Assembly (NCBI RefSeq): GCF_001941945.1
Contig: NZ_CP015583.1
Coordinates: 1,940,501-2,004,500, forward strand
Reading direction: 5' to 3'
Source: Roseomonas gilardii
GTDB lineage: Bacteria > Pseudomonadota > Alphaproteobacteria > Acetobacterales > Acetobacteraceae
DNA: 64,000 nucleotides
The notes under the pieces were generated by a model that searched no databases, was not told the origin of the DNA, and worked only from the letters and a program-made list of their open reading frames with translations. Both the position numbers and the translations under genes were made by a program. Below, piece after piece: positions 47,784 through 57,024 of this stretch. Position 1 is the first letter of the stretch; every line of letters starts with the position of its first letter.

Positions 47784-47796
47784 CTCCCGCACCCGA

Positions 47797-48684
47797 TCAG
47801 CGGCGCAGCGGCAAGGCGGCCCGCACCATCTCCAGCCAGGCCCTGGCCGCCGGGGAGAGCGCGCCGTCCTGCCGCCAGATCAGCCCGCACTGCCAGCGCA
47901 GGTCGGGTTCCTCGACCAGCGCCACGGGCATCGGCAGCGGCGCGCGGGGCGCGACCATCAGGCGCGGCAGCAGCGCCACGCCCAGGCCGGAGGCCACCAG
48001 GGCGGTGATGAAGTCGCTCTGGCCGCTGCGCGCCGCCTCGCGCGGGGTGAAGCCACGGGCGGCGCAGGCGCGCTGGATCACCTCGTTCAGCGCGAAGCCG
48101 GTCTCGAAGAGGATCAGCGGCCGGTCGCGCAGTTCCTCCAGCCGGATCGCCTCCCGCCCGGCGAGCGGATCACCTTCCGGTAGCAGGGCCACCAGCGGGT
48201 CGTCCCAGACGGGCTGCCATTCCAGCCCCGCGGCGATCGGCAGGATGGCCATGGCCATCTCGATCTCCCCGCCCAGCACGGCTTCCGACAGGGTCAGGGA
48301 GCCCTGTTCCAGCAGCGCGATGGTGATGTCCGGATGCGCCGCCCGGAAGCGCCCCACCAGCGGCGCGAAGAGCGCGGCACTGCCGAAGGGGGTCAGCCCC
48401 AGGCGCAGATGGCCGCGCGTGAGGCCGCGCAGGGCGTCCAGCTCGGCCAGCATGGTGTCGCGGCTGGCCAGCATGGCCTGGGCGTGGCGCAGCACGACCT
48501 CCCCGGCCTCAGTGGGTCTCACCCCATGGGGCAGGCGGTGCAGCAGGTCGAGGCCCACTTCGTCCTCCAACTGGCGGACAGCCTTGCTGACGGTGGGCTG
48601 GCTCGCGAAGATCTCGCGGCTGGCGGCGGAGAAGCCGTTGCGCCGCACGACCTCGACGAAGGCCCGGAGGGTGCGCAGGTCCAT
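47797..48684 (-). CDS. LysR family transcriptional regulator
   Basis: A 295-residue LysR-type regulator. The N-terminal winged helix-turn-helix is clear (MDLRTLRAFVEVVRRNGFSAASREIFASQPTVSKAVRQLEDEVG, read in two parts, residues 1-44). The C-terminal substrate-binding domain follows, from GHLRLGLTPFGSAALF to PLRR. It is divergent from the LrgA/LrgB pair, and two inverted repeats of LTTR type lie between. This is the classic CidR-like layout: regulator next to the operon it controls. The effector is unknown. Confidence 0.93.
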   Translation of the reverse strand: MDLRTLRAFVEVVRRNGFSAASREIFASQPTVSKAVRQLEDEVGLDLLHRLPHGVRPTEAGEVVLRHAQAMLASRDTMLAELDALRGLTRGHLRLGLTPFGSAALFAPLVGRFRAAHPDITIALLEQGSLTLSEAVLGGEIEMAMAILPIAAGLEWQPVWDDPLVALLPEGDPLAGREAIRLEELRDRPLILFETGFALNEVIQRACAARGFTPREAARSGQSDFITALVASGLGVALLPRLMVAPRAPLPMPVALVEEPDLRWQCGLIWRQDGALSPAARAWLEMVRAALPLRR

Positions 48685-48689
48685 ACCCT

Positions 48690-48724
48690 ATTCTGTATCG
48701 GAATGGGCTGAATTCCAGCAATTC
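48690..48724. promoter_or_regulatory. Two LTTR-type dyads between LysR gene and lrgAB
   Basis: ATTC-N7-GAAT (48690-48704) and GAATT-N5-AATTC (48710-48724) are side by side in the 102-base divergent gap, 20 bases centre to centre. Both fit the T-N11-A pattern of LysR-type sites. The first lies 6 bases upstream of the LysR start codon, consistent with autorepression. Confidence 0.55.
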
Positions 48725-48786
48725 ATTTTGGGTATGCTGCGGCGCGGCCTATCTTTCTGCCTCCGACGCCCCAGCGGACATCAGCC

Positions 48787-49230
48787 ATGAGCATCCCCGT
48801 CAACCTCGCAGGACCTTTGCGGCACGAGTTCCAGAAGCGCTGGTGGCTTCAGGCCGGCTTCTTCGTCTTCGCCTCCTGGGTCAGCGGCCTGCTGGTGCAG
48901 CGGATAGGGATTGGCCTGCCCGGCACCATCCTGGGCATGGGCCTCGTGCTGGTGCTCCTCGCCACCCGCCTGATGCGGCCGGAAAGCCTGCGACGCGGCG
49001 CGCTGGTCCTCCAGGACCACCTGATGCTCTTCTTCGTGCCGCCCATGCTGGCATTGCTGGACCACCCGGAATTCCTCAGCCTCGATGGCCTGCTGGTGCT
49101 ACTTTCCGTGGTGGCCGGCACGCTGGCCGTGATGGCCGGGACCGGGCTGGTGGTGGAGTCCTGCATCCGCGCCATCGAGCGGGCCGAAGCACGCGAGGGC
49201 ACTCTCCGGGACGGGCATCATGTGGCCTGA
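48787..49230 (+). CDS. CidA/LrgA family membrane protein
   Basis: A 147-residue protein of the LrgA/CidA holin-like family. Four hydrophobic segments are visible, including ASWVSGLLVQRIGIGLPGTI (about residues 30-49) with the conserved GLPGTILGMGLVLVLL signature. LFFVPPMLALL and LVLLSVVAGTLAVMAGTGLV are the later helices. LrgA/LrgB pairs affect murein hydrolase activity and, in several bacteria, import or export of pyruvate and similar compounds. It is followed by LrgB with an 11-base overlap. Confidence 0.85.
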   Translation: MSIPVNLAGPLRHEFQKRWWLQAGFFVFASWVSGLLVQRIGIGLPGTILGMGLVLVLLATRLMRPESLRRGALVLQDHLMLFFVPPMLALLDHPEFLSLDGLLVLLSVVAGTLAVMAGTGLVVESCIRAIERAEAREGTLRDGHHVA

Positions 49231-49915
49231 GCATCCCCTCGCCGCCCTGGCCTGGCTGTTGGCGACGCTGGCGATCTATGCGGGCAGCCGCGCCCTGCAC
49301 CGCCGCTTCCTGGCGTGGTGGAGTTCGCCGCTGCTGCTCACCTGGGTCTCGCTGCTGGTGCTGATCCCGGTGGCTCATTCGGACTACCGGACCTATCTCG
49401 GCGGCACCGCCTGGCTGGGGGCGCTGCTGGGGCCGGCGACCATCTCCTTCGCGCTGCCGATCTACGACCAGCGCGCGCTGATCCGGCGTTACTGGCCCGT
49501 GCTGACGGCCGGGGTCCTGGCGGGCAGCGTGCTGTCGGTGGTCGTCTCCGCCGCGCTGGCGCATCTGCTGCACTTCTCGCCGACCATGGAACTGAGCCTC
49601 TTCCCCCGCTCGGTGACCACGCCCTTCGCCATGATCGCCTCGCAGGAGATCGGTGGCGTTCCGGGCATCACCGCCAGCTTCGTGGCGATCACCGGCATCT
49701 TCGGCGCCACGGTGGGCCCGGTGCTGATCCGCCTGCTGCGCCTGCGCAGCGGCTTCGCGCGCGGTGCGATGCTCGGCATGGGCGCGCATGGTGCCGGCGT
49801 CGGGCGGGCCTACCAGCTTTCGGCGCAGGACGGTTCCGTGGCCAGCACGGTGATGGTGCTGGCGGGGCTGCTGAACGTGCTGGTGGCGGTGGGTGTCGCT
49901 GCCCTGGTAGGGTGA
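49220..49915 (+). CDS. LrgB (CidB) family membrane protein
   Basis: A 231-residue LrgB family protein with about seven hydrophobic segments. The signature GPATISFALPIYDQRALIRR (about residues 72-91) and SVTTPFAMIASQEIGGVPGI (about 133-152) are diagnostic, as is LGMGAHGAGVGRAYQL near the C-terminus. It overlaps the LrgA gene by 11 bases and converges on the GST gene with only 4 bases between their stops. It is likely co-regulated by the divergent LysR protein. Confidence 0.92.
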   Translation: MWPEHPLAALAWLLATLAIYAGSRALHRRFLAWWSSPLLLTWVSLLVLIPVAHSDYRTYLGGTAWLGALLGPATISFALPIYDQRALIRRYWPVLTAGVLAGSVLSVVVSAALAHLLHFSPTMELSLFPRSVTTPFAMIASQEIGGVPGITASFVAITGIFGATVGPVLIRLLRLRSGFARGAMLGMGAHGAGVGRAYQLSAQDGSVASTVMVLAGLLNVLVAVGVAALVG

Positions 49916-49919
49916 AGGT

Positions 49920-50555
49920 TCAGCCCGGCTGGAAGTGCTTCCGCCAGACAGCACCGGCGGCGGGGCGCGCCGCCACGGCACGGGTCAGCGCCTCCAGCCG
50001 GGGGCAATGGGCCGGCACCCAGTCCTCCCCGCCCATCCAGCGGGTCAGGACCGAGAAATAGATATCCGCCGCCGAGAAGCGCGTTCCGAGGATGAAGGGG
50101 TCCGGCTTCGCCTCGCGCTCCACCAGTTGCCAGATCTCCCGCCCCATCTCGCGTGCCCTTTCGCGGATGGCGGGGGCGTGGGACGGGTCGGCGCTGAAAC
50201 GCTCCGGGTAATCGGCCCGGGTCACATGCGGGTAGAATTCCCCGGCCGCGAGCGCCATCCAGCGCAGGGCCCATGCCCGTCCCGGATCGCCGGGCGGCGG
50301 CAGGAGGCCAGTCTCCGGATGCCGGTCCGCCAGGGTCAGGAGGATGGCGAGGCTTTCCGTGAGCACCGTTCCATCCGGAAGTACCATGGCAGGGACGCGT
50401 CCCATCGGATTGATCTTGCGGTATTCATCGGAAAGCTGATGGTCGCCTTCCAGCGGCACCGGACGCAGATCCACGGGGGCGCCGATCTCCGCCAGGGCCA
50501 TTTCGGCGGTGCAGGAGCCGGAGCGGCGGTCGCCGTAGAGGATATAGGGTTCCAT
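49920..50555 (-). CDS. Glutathione S-transferase family protein
   Basis: A 211-residue soluble GST. The N-terminal thioredoxin-like domain has YILYGDRRSGSCTAEMALAE (Ser at residue 11-13 as likely catalytic residue) and VPAMVLPDGTVLTESLAILL (cis-Pro and Glu/Ser glutathione contacts, about residues 55-74). The C-terminal helical domain follows with FSAADIYFSVLTRWM (about 165). The substrate is unknown. It ends 4 bases from the LrgB stop. Confidence 0.9.
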   Translation of the reverse strand: MEPYILYGDRRSGSCTAEMALAEIGAPVDLRPVPLEGDHQLSDEYRKINPMGRVPAMVLPDGTVLTESLAILLTLADRHPETGLLPPPGDPGRAWALRWMALAAGEFYPHVTRADYPERFSADPSHAPAIRERAREMGREIWQLVEREAKPDPFILGTRFSAADIYFSVLTRWMGGEDWVPAHCPRLEALTRAVAARPAAGAVWRKHFQPG

Positions 50556-50604
50556 GGCGGGCGAGGCTGCCCTGGGAGGCCGGGCGAAGGCGAGTCAATA
50601 AGCC

Positions 50605-50619
50605 TGATGCCCGGCATCA
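50605..50619. promoter_or_regulatory. Palindrome upstream of the GST gene
   Basis: TGATGCC-C-GGCATCA is a perfect 7-bp dyad 50 bases upstream of the GST start, in the 132-base gap after the Coq10-like gene. It may be an operator for GST or part of a terminator of the lipA transcript. Confidence 0.35.
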
Positions 50620-50687
50620 ACCCGCCATATGGGTCAATCCCGGGGAAGATCAGCATTTCCCGGTAAATAGCTGTTCCTGCGGCTTTT

Positions 50688-51176
50688 CTAGCTGATCGGC
50701 TGCGGCTCGCCACGCGGCTGGGCGACGCCGGGGCGGCCATAAAGGGCCATGGCACGGCGTTCGAAGGCCCGGACCATCAGCCGCACCGCCTCACCGAAGA
50801 CCGTACCGATCACCGCCTGGAGCAGCCGGGAGCGGAATTCGAAATCCACGAAGAAATCGACCTCGCAGCCGGTCACGCCGCCCGGCTGCGGCACGGGGCG
50901 GAAGCGCCACTGGTTGTTCAGGTAGCGGAAGGGGCCATTGAGATACTCGACCTGGACATGGCCGGGGCGGTCCAGCGTGACCTGGGAACGGAAGGTCTCG
51001 CGGAACATCTTGAAGCCGATGGTCAGGTCGGCGATCAGCTTCCCCTCGTCGCGGGAGATGACACGCGCGCCCACGCACCAGGGCAGGAATTCCGGGTACC
51101 GGCCGACATCCGCGACCAGATCGAACATCTGCTCCGGCGTGTACCGGAGCAGCCTCTTTTCGGCATGGGTCGGCAT
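50688..51176 (-). CDS. Coq10/RatA family (START-like) protein
   Basis: A 162-residue START-domain protein of the Coq10/RatA family. Features: LLRYTPEQMFDLVADVGRYPEFLPWC (about residues 9-34), VDFFVDFEFRSRLLQAVIG, and a conserved pocket. In mitochondria and bacteria such proteins bind coenzyme Q; in E. coli RatA can block 70S formation as part of a toxin pair. Here no RatB neighbour is present and the lipA-coq10 linkage in the PDH cluster favours the quinone role. The ATG overlaps the lipA stop (TGATG). Confidence 0.92.
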   Translation of the reverse strand: MPTHAEKRLLRYTPEQMFDLVADVGRYPEFLPWCVGARVISRDEGKLIADLTIGFKMFRETFRSQVTLDRPGHVQVEYLNGPFRYLNNQWRFRPVPQPGGVTGCEVDFFVDFEFRSRLLQAVIGTVFGEAVRLMVRAFERRAMALYGRPGVAQPRGEPQPIS

Positions 51177-52309
51177 CAGACGGCCGAACGCGCCCCCTGC
51201 CCGGCCGGTTGCAGCCCGAGCCTGGCTTCCCGGGCTGCCCGGAGCGCCGCGAAGTCGCGGTCGGCGTGATAGGAGGAGCGGGTCAGCGGCGTCGCGGAGA
51301 CCAGCAGGAAGCCCTTCGAGCGCGCCATGGCGGCATAGTCCTCGAACTCCGCCGGCTCGACGAAGCGGTCCACGGCGGCGTGCTTCACCGTGGGCTGGAG
51401 GTACTGGCCGATGGTCAGGAAATCGATCTCGGCCGAGCGCATGTCGTCCATGACCTGCAGCACCTCGCCCCGCGTCTCGCCCAGCCCGACCATGATGCCG
51501 GACTTGGTGAAGACCATCGGGTCCAGCTCCTTCACACGGTCCAGCAGGCGGAGCGAGTGGAAGTAGCGGGCGCCGGGCCGGATGCTCGGATAGAGTTTCG
51601 GCACGGTTTCCAGATTGTGGTTGAAGACGTCCGGCCTCGCCTCCACCACCACCTCCAGCGCCCCGTCCTTGCGCAGGAAATCGGGCGTCAGGATCTCGAT
51701 GGTGGTGTCCGGGGCCGCGCGGCGGATGGCAGCGATGGTCTCGGCGAAGTGCCGGGCGCCGCCGTCCTTCAGGTCGTCGCGGTCCACCGAGGTGACGACG
51801 ACGTGCTGGAGGCCGAGCTTGGCCACGGCGTCGCCGACCCGGCGCGGCTCGTCCGTGTCCAGGCGCTTCGGCATGCCGGTGGTGATGTTGCAGAAGGAAC
51901 AGGCCCGCGTGCAGATCTCGCCCATGATCATCATGGTGGCGTGACGCTTGGACCAGCACTCCCCGATATTCGGGCAGGCGGCTTCCTCGCAGACCGTCAC
52001 GAGCTTGTTGTCGCGCATCAGCTCGCGCGTCTCGTGATAGATCGGATGGGTCGGGGCCTTCACCCGAATCCATTCCGGCTTCCGCTTGATCGGGTTGTCC
52101 GGCCGGTGCGCCTTCTCCGGATGGCGCAGGGCAGCCGCGGAGGGCGCGGCGGCCCGGAGCGGCAGAACGGACGCGGGCGAGGGTTCGCGCGCCGCCAGCG
52201 CGGCGCGCACCTCCTCGTTCGGGGTGGGGGCGATGGCGGCGCCCGCCGCCTCGCCACTCTGCTGCACCACGCCGCCGGCGCGGTGATCCACCAGGATACG
52301 ATTGGCCAT
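51176..52309 (-). CDS. lipA: Lipoyl synthase
   Basis: LipA (377 aa) is a radical-SAM enzyme that inserts two sulfurs into octanoyl groups on PDH E2 and related proteins. Both Fe-S clusters are visible: auxiliary [12 protein letters not shown] (about residues 103-114) and radical-SAM [10 protein letters not shown] (about 128). RSSYHAD near the end carries the Arg-Ser-Ser. Length exceeds the usual ~320 because of an ~55-residue N-terminal Ala/Pro-rich extension; the next in-frame Met option would be far in. It sits downstream of lpd, coupling complex synthesis to lipoylation. Confidence 0.95.
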   Translation of the reverse strand: MANRILVDHRAGGVVQQSGEAAGAAIAPTPNEEVRAALAAREPSPASVLPLRAAAPSAAALRHPEKAHRPDNPIKRKPEWIRVKAPTHPIYHETRELMRDNKLVTVCEEAACPNIGECWSKRHATMMIMGEICTRACSFCNITTGMPKRLDTDEPRRVGDAVAKLGLQHVVVTSVDRDDLKDGGARHFAETIAAIRRAAPDTTIEILTPDFLRKDGALEVVVEARPDVFNHNLETVPKLYPSIRPGARYFHSLRLLDRVKELDPMVFTKSGIMVGLGETRGEVLQVMDDMRSAEIDFLTIGQYLQPTVKHAAVDRFVEPAEFEDYAAMARSKGFLLVSATPLTRSSYHADRDFAALRAAREARLGLQPAGQGARSAV

Positions 52310-52316
52310 GACGCCC

Positions 52317-53711
52317 CTAGATGTGGATCACGCGGCCATAGGCATCAAGCACCGACTCATGCATGGCTTCCGAGACCGTGGGGTGGGGGAAGACCGTGTC
52401 CATGAGCTCCTGCTCGGTGGTTTCCATGGTCTTGGCGATGACATAGCCCTGGATCATCTCCGTCACCTCGGGGCCGACCATGTGGGCGCCCAGAAGCTCC
52501 CCGGTCTTGCTGTCGAAGACGGTCTTGATGAAGCCCTCGGGCTCGCCCAGCGCGATCGCCTTGCCGTTGCCGATGAAGGGGAAGCGGCCGACGCGCACCT
52601 CGTGCCCGGCCTCCTTGGCCCTGGCTTCGGTCAGCCCCACCGAGGCGACCTGCGGGCGGCAATAGGTGCAGCCCGGGATGTTGTTCGTGTCCATCTTGTG
52701 CGGATGGCCGCCGGCGATGGCCTCGATGCAGGCGATGGCCTCGTGGCTGGCCTTGTGCGCCAGCCAGGGCGCGCCGGTCAGGTCGCCGATGGCATAGACG
52801 CCGGGCTCCCCGGTCTCGCCGAAGCCGGTGGTGACCACATGGGTCCGCTCCACCTTCACCTTGGTGCCTTCCAGGCCCAGATCCTCGACATTGCCGACGA
52901 TGCCGACCGCCGAGATCAGCCGGTCGGCGGTGATCTCCTGGGTCTTGCCGCCGGTCTCGACCGTGACGGTCACGCTGTCGGCGCCCTTCTTCACGCCCTG
53001 CACCTTGGCGCCGGCCAGGACGGTCATGCCCTGCTTCTGGAAGGCCTTCTGCACGAAGGCGCTGACCTCGGCATCCTCGACCGGCAGGATGCGGTCCAGC
53101 GCCTCGATCAGCGTCACCTTGGCGCCCATGTTCAGGTAGAAGGAGGCGAATTCCGAACCGATGGCGCCGGAGCCGATCACCACCAGCGACTTCGGCATCT
53201 CCTGCGGCACCAGGGCCTCGCGGTAGGACCAGATCAGCTTGCCGTCCGGCTCGATGCCGGGCAGGACGCGGGCGCGGGCGCCGGTGGCGAGCACGATGTG
53301 CTTCGCCTGGATCTCGGCGACCGGCTTGCCGTCCTTGGCGACCGAGAGCTTGCCCGGCCCGGCCAGCTTCGCATGGCCGTCGAAGACCGTGACCTTGTTC
53401 TTCTTCAGCAGGTGCTTCACGCCGCCCGAAAGCTGCCCCGCCACGGCGCGGGAGCGCTTGACCACCTTCTGGAAGTCGAAGCGGACATTGTCGGCGGCGA
53501 AGCCATAGGCATCCAGCGTGTGCAGGAGGTGGTTGATCTCGCTGGCGCGCAGCAGGGCCTTGGTGGGGATGCAGCCCCAGTTCAGGCAGATCCCGCCCAG
53601 GTTCTCGCGCTCCACCAGCGCCACTTTCATCTTGAGCTGCGCCGCGCGGATCGCCGCGACATAGCCGCCGGGGCCACCGCCCACCACCACCAGGTCGAAC
53701 TGCTCGGCCAT
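52317..53711 (-). CDS. lpdA: Dihydrolipoyl dehydrogenase
   Basis: Lpd/E3 (464 aa) reoxidises dihydrolipoamide with NAD in the PDH and related complexes. The FAD motif [20 protein letters not shown] (about residues 8-27), redox disulfide [16 protein letters not shown] (about 40), NAD fold [28 protein letters not shown], and the C-terminal base [13 protein letters not shown]-like [12 protein letters not shown] (about 445) are intact. It lies in the pdh cluster, 7 bases before lipA and 23 bases after the membrane protein gene. Confidence 0.98.
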   Translation of the reverse strand: MAEQFDLVVVGGGPGGYVAAIRAAQLKMKVALVERENLGGICLNWGCIPTKALLRASEINHLLHTLDAYGFAADNVRFDFQKVVKRSRAVAGQLSGGVKHLLKKNKVTVFDGHAKLAGPGKLSVAKDGKPVAEIQAKHIVLATGARARVLPGIEPDGKLIWSYREALVPQEMPKSLVVIGSGAIGSEFASFYLNMGAKVTLIEALDRILPVEDAEVSAFVQKAFQKQGMTVLAGAKVQGVKKGADSVTVTVETGGKTQEITADRLISAVGIVGNVEDLGLEGTKVKVERTHVVTTGFGETGEPGVYAIGDLTGAPWLAHKASHEAIACIEAIAGGHPHKMDTNNIPGCTYCRPQVASVGLTEARAKEAGHEVRVGRFPFIGNGKAIALGEPEGFIKTVFDSKTGELLGAHMVGPEVTEMIQGYVIAKTMETTEQELMDTVFPHPTVSEAMHESVLDAYGRVIHI

Positions 53712-53734
53712 CGGTTCTTGTCCCTTCCGTGTGA

Positions 53735-55153
53735 TCAGCCCGCCGCCAGACCCGGCAGGCGGCGCAGCGCCGGCATCCGCCGGGCCGCGAGTGAGAGGAT
53801 TCCCCAGGCCGCGGCGATGGCGCCGCCGAGCATCAGGGAGAGATTGTAGCGTTCCTGGTTCACCGAGGCCCCGGCATGGACGAGGAGCATGATCCAGGCG
53901 GGCGCGGCATAGAGCAGGAGCGGCGTCAGCCGGCCGGCGCGGCGGGCGGCGGCGAGGCCGAGGGGCGCCAGCAAGACCATGCCGATCCCCCAGTAGCGGC
54001 CGATCCACAGCCCTCTCCAGGCGAGGGAGAGCGTCGTCAGCGTGTGCCAGACCGGGTGGAGCAGGATGCCTTCCCGCACGATCGCCGCGAAATGCGCGTC
54101 GATGCCGCCGGGCAGCGCCAGGGCCGCCTCGCGATGCTGCTGGCCGAGGTCGTAGAAGCTGCCGGGCCGGTCCCAGTCGAGCTGCCAGACCGTGTCCTGG
54201 CCGAACAGGGCGGCGGCGAGGTTGTCGCCGAAATCCGGCAGCCAGTAGAGGAAGGAGGCGAGAAGCTGGCGGGCGGTCATGTCGTTGTAGGACAGGCGCT
54301 CGACCAGCACCGCAGGACCGTAGCCGGCGCCCAGCGCGAAGCGGCCGAGCACGATCTCGTTGCGGATCATCCAGGGCAGCAGGGCCAGCGCGATGCCGAG
54401 CAGCCCGAGTGGCAGGGCCTGCCAGGAGAGCCGCCCCCGCCAGGCAGCCACCGCGATCGCCAGCAGCGCCACCGGAATCAGCACCATGTGGCTGGGCCGC
54501 GTCAGCACCAGAAGGCCGAGGGCCAGGCCCGCCAGCAGGGGCGGGAGACGGGCCGAACCGCGATCCTGGAACAGCCGCAGGAAGAGCAGCGCAGCGCCGG
54601 CGAAGAGGAAGAGGCCCAGGCTCTCGGTCATGGCCAGGGTGATCAGCTTGGCATAGCTCGCCAGCGTGCCCAGGCCGATGGCGGTGGCAAGTGCCGCGAT
54701 GGCCGGGCTGCCGGACAGGCGCCGCGCGGCGGCGAAGAGGAAACCGAGCGCCCCGGCACAGAGCGCCATCTGCACCGGCAGGGTGAGGCCGCGATAGGGC
54801 GGGCAGTTCTGCGCCACGTCGCCGCTGGACCAGTGGCGCACGAGGCAGGCGGCGTTCTCGCGCAGGCGGGGGTCGAGCTCCATCATCCCGGCGAGCAAGA
54901 GCGGATAGCCGGGGCCGAGGAACATGCCAGGGGGCGGCACCTCGCGGCTGCTGTCCACCTTGTCGAAGAAGCCGTCGGAATAGACGCCGTGATGCACCAG
55001 GTCCCAGGCCGTCATGGCGTAGAAGCGCTGGTCGAAGACATCCAGGCTCCGTGGCCGCGCCGCCGAGCCCACCGCCAGCAGCACCGCGAGGCACAGGGCG
55101 AAGGCGGCCCAGGACTGGAGCAGCGGATGGGAAAGGCCGGCCGGGCGGGTCAT
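53735..55153 (-). CDS. Polytopic membrane protein, glycosyltransferase-C-like
   Basis: A 472-residue inner-membrane protein with about ten hydrophobic segments. The layout resembles GT-C / dolichyl-phosphate-mannose-type transferases: a first loop with DQRFYAMTAWDLV (acidic residues, about 40-52), GPGYPLLLAG (about 80), then the TMTESLGLFLFA-type segment (here LAMTESLGLFLFAGA, about 173). Members use polyprenyl-linked sugars to modify lipids or proteins. It is embedded between lpd and the GNAT gene in the pdh transcript, with no obvious metabolic link. No specific substrate can be assigned; a general membrane protein is the alternative. Confidence 0.65.
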   Translation of the reverse strand: MTRPAGLSHPLLQSWAAFALCLAVLLAVGSAARPRSLDVFDQRFYAMTAWDLVHHGVYSDGFFDKVDSSREVPPPGMFLGPGYPLLLAGMMELDPRLRENAACLVRHWSSGDVAQNCPPYRGLTLPVQMALCAGALGFLFAAARRLSGSPAIAALATAIGLGTLASYAKLITLAMTESLGLFLFAGAALLFLRLFQDRGSARLPPLLAGLALGLLVLTRPSHMVLIPVALLAIAVAAWRGRLSWQALPLGLLGIALALLPWMIRNEIVLGRFALGAGYGPAVLVERLSYNDMTARQLLASFLYWLPDFGDNLAAALFGQDTVWQLDWDRPGSFYDLGQQHREAALALPGGIDAHFAAIVREGILLHPVWHTLTTLSLAWRGLWIGRYWGIGMVLLAPLGLAAARRAGRLTPLLLYAAPAWIMLLVHAGASVNQERYNLSLMLGGAIAAAWGILSLAARRMPALRRLPGLAAG

Positions 55154-55158
55154 GGCGG

Positions 55159-55635
55159 TCAGGCCGCGAGGCCCCGCAGCGCCTCACCATCGAGATAGCA
55201 GCGTCTGGCGCCCGTGGCGGTCTCGGCACCGAGCCTGTCGTAGAAGGCGATGGCCGCCATGTTGTCGTCCTTCACGCCCCATTCCAGCCGGTCGCAACCC
55301 GCCGCCAGGGCACGCCGCGCGAGATCGGCGAAGATGGCGCGGCCGATGCCCTGCCCCCGGCCTGCTTTCTCGACGAAAACCGTCGTGAGGTGCATCAGGC
55401 TGCGGCCGGTGTACATGCGGAACCGGAAGGTCCAGGCGGCGAAGCCGAGCGGCACGCCGTCCCGTTCCGCGATCAGCGCCGCGGCCGCGGGCGGCGCGCC
55501 GAAGAAAGCGCGCCGCAGGTCGTCCTCCGTCGCGGTCACCCGTTCCGGCTGCCCCTCATGAGCCGCCAGCGCCCGGGTAAGGCGCAGCAGCACGGGGATA
55601 TCGGCCGGAACGGCGTCCCGCAGCAGGAGGGTCAC
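55159..55635 (-). CDS. GNAT family N-acetyltransferase
   Basis: A 158-residue GNAT acetyltransferase. The acetyl-CoA loop [20 protein letters not shown] (about residues 80-99) has the RGxGxG signature. [12 protein letters not shown] is the C-terminal motif. It starts with GTG overlapping the pdhC stop (GTGA), chosen over the upstream Met that would overlap pdhC by 50 bases. Adjacent to pdhC, whose product makes acetyl-CoA, but the acceptor is unknown. Confidence 0.88.
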   Translation of the reverse strand: MTLLLRDAVPADIPVLLRLTRALAAHEGQPERVTATEDDLRRAFFGAPPAAAALIAERDGVPLGFAAWTFRFRMYTGRSLMHLTTVFVEKAGRGQGIGRAIFADLARRALAAGCDRLEWGVKDDNMAAIAFYDRLGAETATGARRCYLDGEALRGLAA

Positions 55636-57011
55636 AGCATCAGGCTCAGCGGGTCCTCGACCGTCTTCTTGAAGGAGGCCAGCCATTCCGCCGCCAGCGC
55701 GCCATCGACCACGCGGTGATCGACGGAGAGCGTACAGGTCATGACCGTGGCGACCGCGAGGGCGCCGTCCTTCACCACCGGGCGCTGTTCCCCGGCGGAG
55801 ACCGCCAGGATGCCGGCCTGCGGCGGGTTGATGATCGCCGCGAAGTCCTTCACCCCGAACATGCCCATGTTCGAGATGGAGAAGCCGCCGCCCTGGAACT
55901 CCTCGGGCTTCAGCTTGCCGGACTTGGCGCGGGCGGCGAGGTCCTTCATCTCGTTGGAGATGGTGGCGAGGCCCTTCTGGTCGGCCTTGCGCACGATCGG
56001 CGTGATCAGCCCCTCCGGGATCGACACGGCCACCGAGATGTCCACGTCGTCGTACTGGATGATCGCGTCGTCGGTCCAGGTCGCGTTGACGTTGGGGAAC
56101 TTCCGCAGCGTCGCCGCCGCAGCCTTGATCACCAGGTCGTTGACCGAGAGCTTGAAGGCGCCCGCCCCGTCCTTCGGCGCGCGGGCATTCAGGTCGGCGC
56201 GCAGCTTCAGCAGCGCATCGAGCTGGATGTCCATCGAGACGTAGAAATGCGGGACGGTCTGCTTCGATTCCGACAGGCGGCGCGCGATGACCTTGCGCAT
56301 CGAACTGTTCGGGATCGCCTTGTGCGGGGCCGTGATCGCCGGGGCCTTGGGCGCGGGCTTCGGCGCCTCGGCCTGCGGTGCGGCGGCAGGAGCGGCGGCG
56401 GGCTGGGCCGCGGCCGGCTTCGCGGCACCGCCGCCCTGAACACCGTCCTTCTGGGCCGCCTCGATATCCGCCTTCACGATCCGCCCGTTCGGGCCGGAAC
56501 CCTGCACGGCGCCCAGGTCGATCCCCGCCTGCTCCGCCATGCGGCGGGCGAGCGGCGAGGCGAAGACGCGGCCGTTGGAGCCGCCGCCCGAGGACGCGGC
56601 CGGCGCGGCACTGCCCTTGGGCTGCGGCGCGGGCACCGGCTGCTCGGCGGCGCCCGCCACCTTGCCGCCGGAGTCCTTGACCGCTTCCAGCGCCGGACTG
56701 CCGGAGGGAGAGGTGTTGCCCTCCCCGCCTTTCGCCGCGCCGTTGGTGGCGCCGGAGGGCACCGCCTCGCCTTCCTCGATCATGATGCCGATGGGCGCGT
56801 TGACCTTCACGCCCTCGGAACCGTCGGGCACCAGGATCTTGCCCAGGACGCCCTCATCGACGGCCTCGAACTCCATCGTGGCCTTGTCGGTCTCGATCTC
56901 GGCGAGGATGTCGCCGGACTTGACCGTGTCGCCTTCCTTCTTGAGCCAGCGCGCCAGCGTCCCTTCCGTCATGGTCGGGGAAAGGGCGGGCATCAGGATG
57001 TTGGTGGCCAT
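55632..57011 (-). CDS. pdhC: Pyruvate dehydrogenase E2 (dihydrolipoamide acetyltransferase)
   Basis: E2 (459 aa) has one N-terminal lipoyl domain with the modified Lys in [16 protein letters not shown] (about residue 43), then an Ala/Pro linker and a peripheral-subunit-binding domain ([18 protein letters not shown], about 150). The catalytic core follows, with the [14 protein letters not shown] motif near the C-terminus (catalytic His, Asp). It transfers acetyl to CoA. Co-transcribed with pdhB and pdhA; the lipoyl arm needs the downstream lipA. Confidence 0.97.
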   Translation of the reverse strand: MATNILMPALSPTMTEGTLARWLKKEGDTVKSGDILAEIETDKATMEFEAVDEGVLGKILVPDGSEGVKVNAPIGIMIEEGEAVPSGATNGAAKGGEGNTSPSGSPALEAVKDSGGKVAGAAEQPVPAPQPKGSAAPAASSGGGSNGRVFASPLARRMAEQAGIDLGAVQGSGPNGRIVKADIEAAQKDGVQGGGAAKPAAAQPAAAPAAAPQAEAPKPAPKAPAITAPHKAIPNSSMRKVIARRLSESKQTVPHFYVSMDIQLDALLKLRADLNARAPKDGAGAFKLSVNDLVIKAAAATLRKFPNVNATWTDDAIIQYDDVDISVAVSIPEGLITPIVRKADQKGLATISNEMKDLAARAKSGKLKPEEFQGGGFSISNMGMFGVKDFAAIINPPQAGILAVSAGEQRPVVKDGALAVATVMTCTLSVDHRVVDGALAAEWLASFKKTVEDPLSLML

Positions 57012-57024
57012 GCGGATGCGCCCC

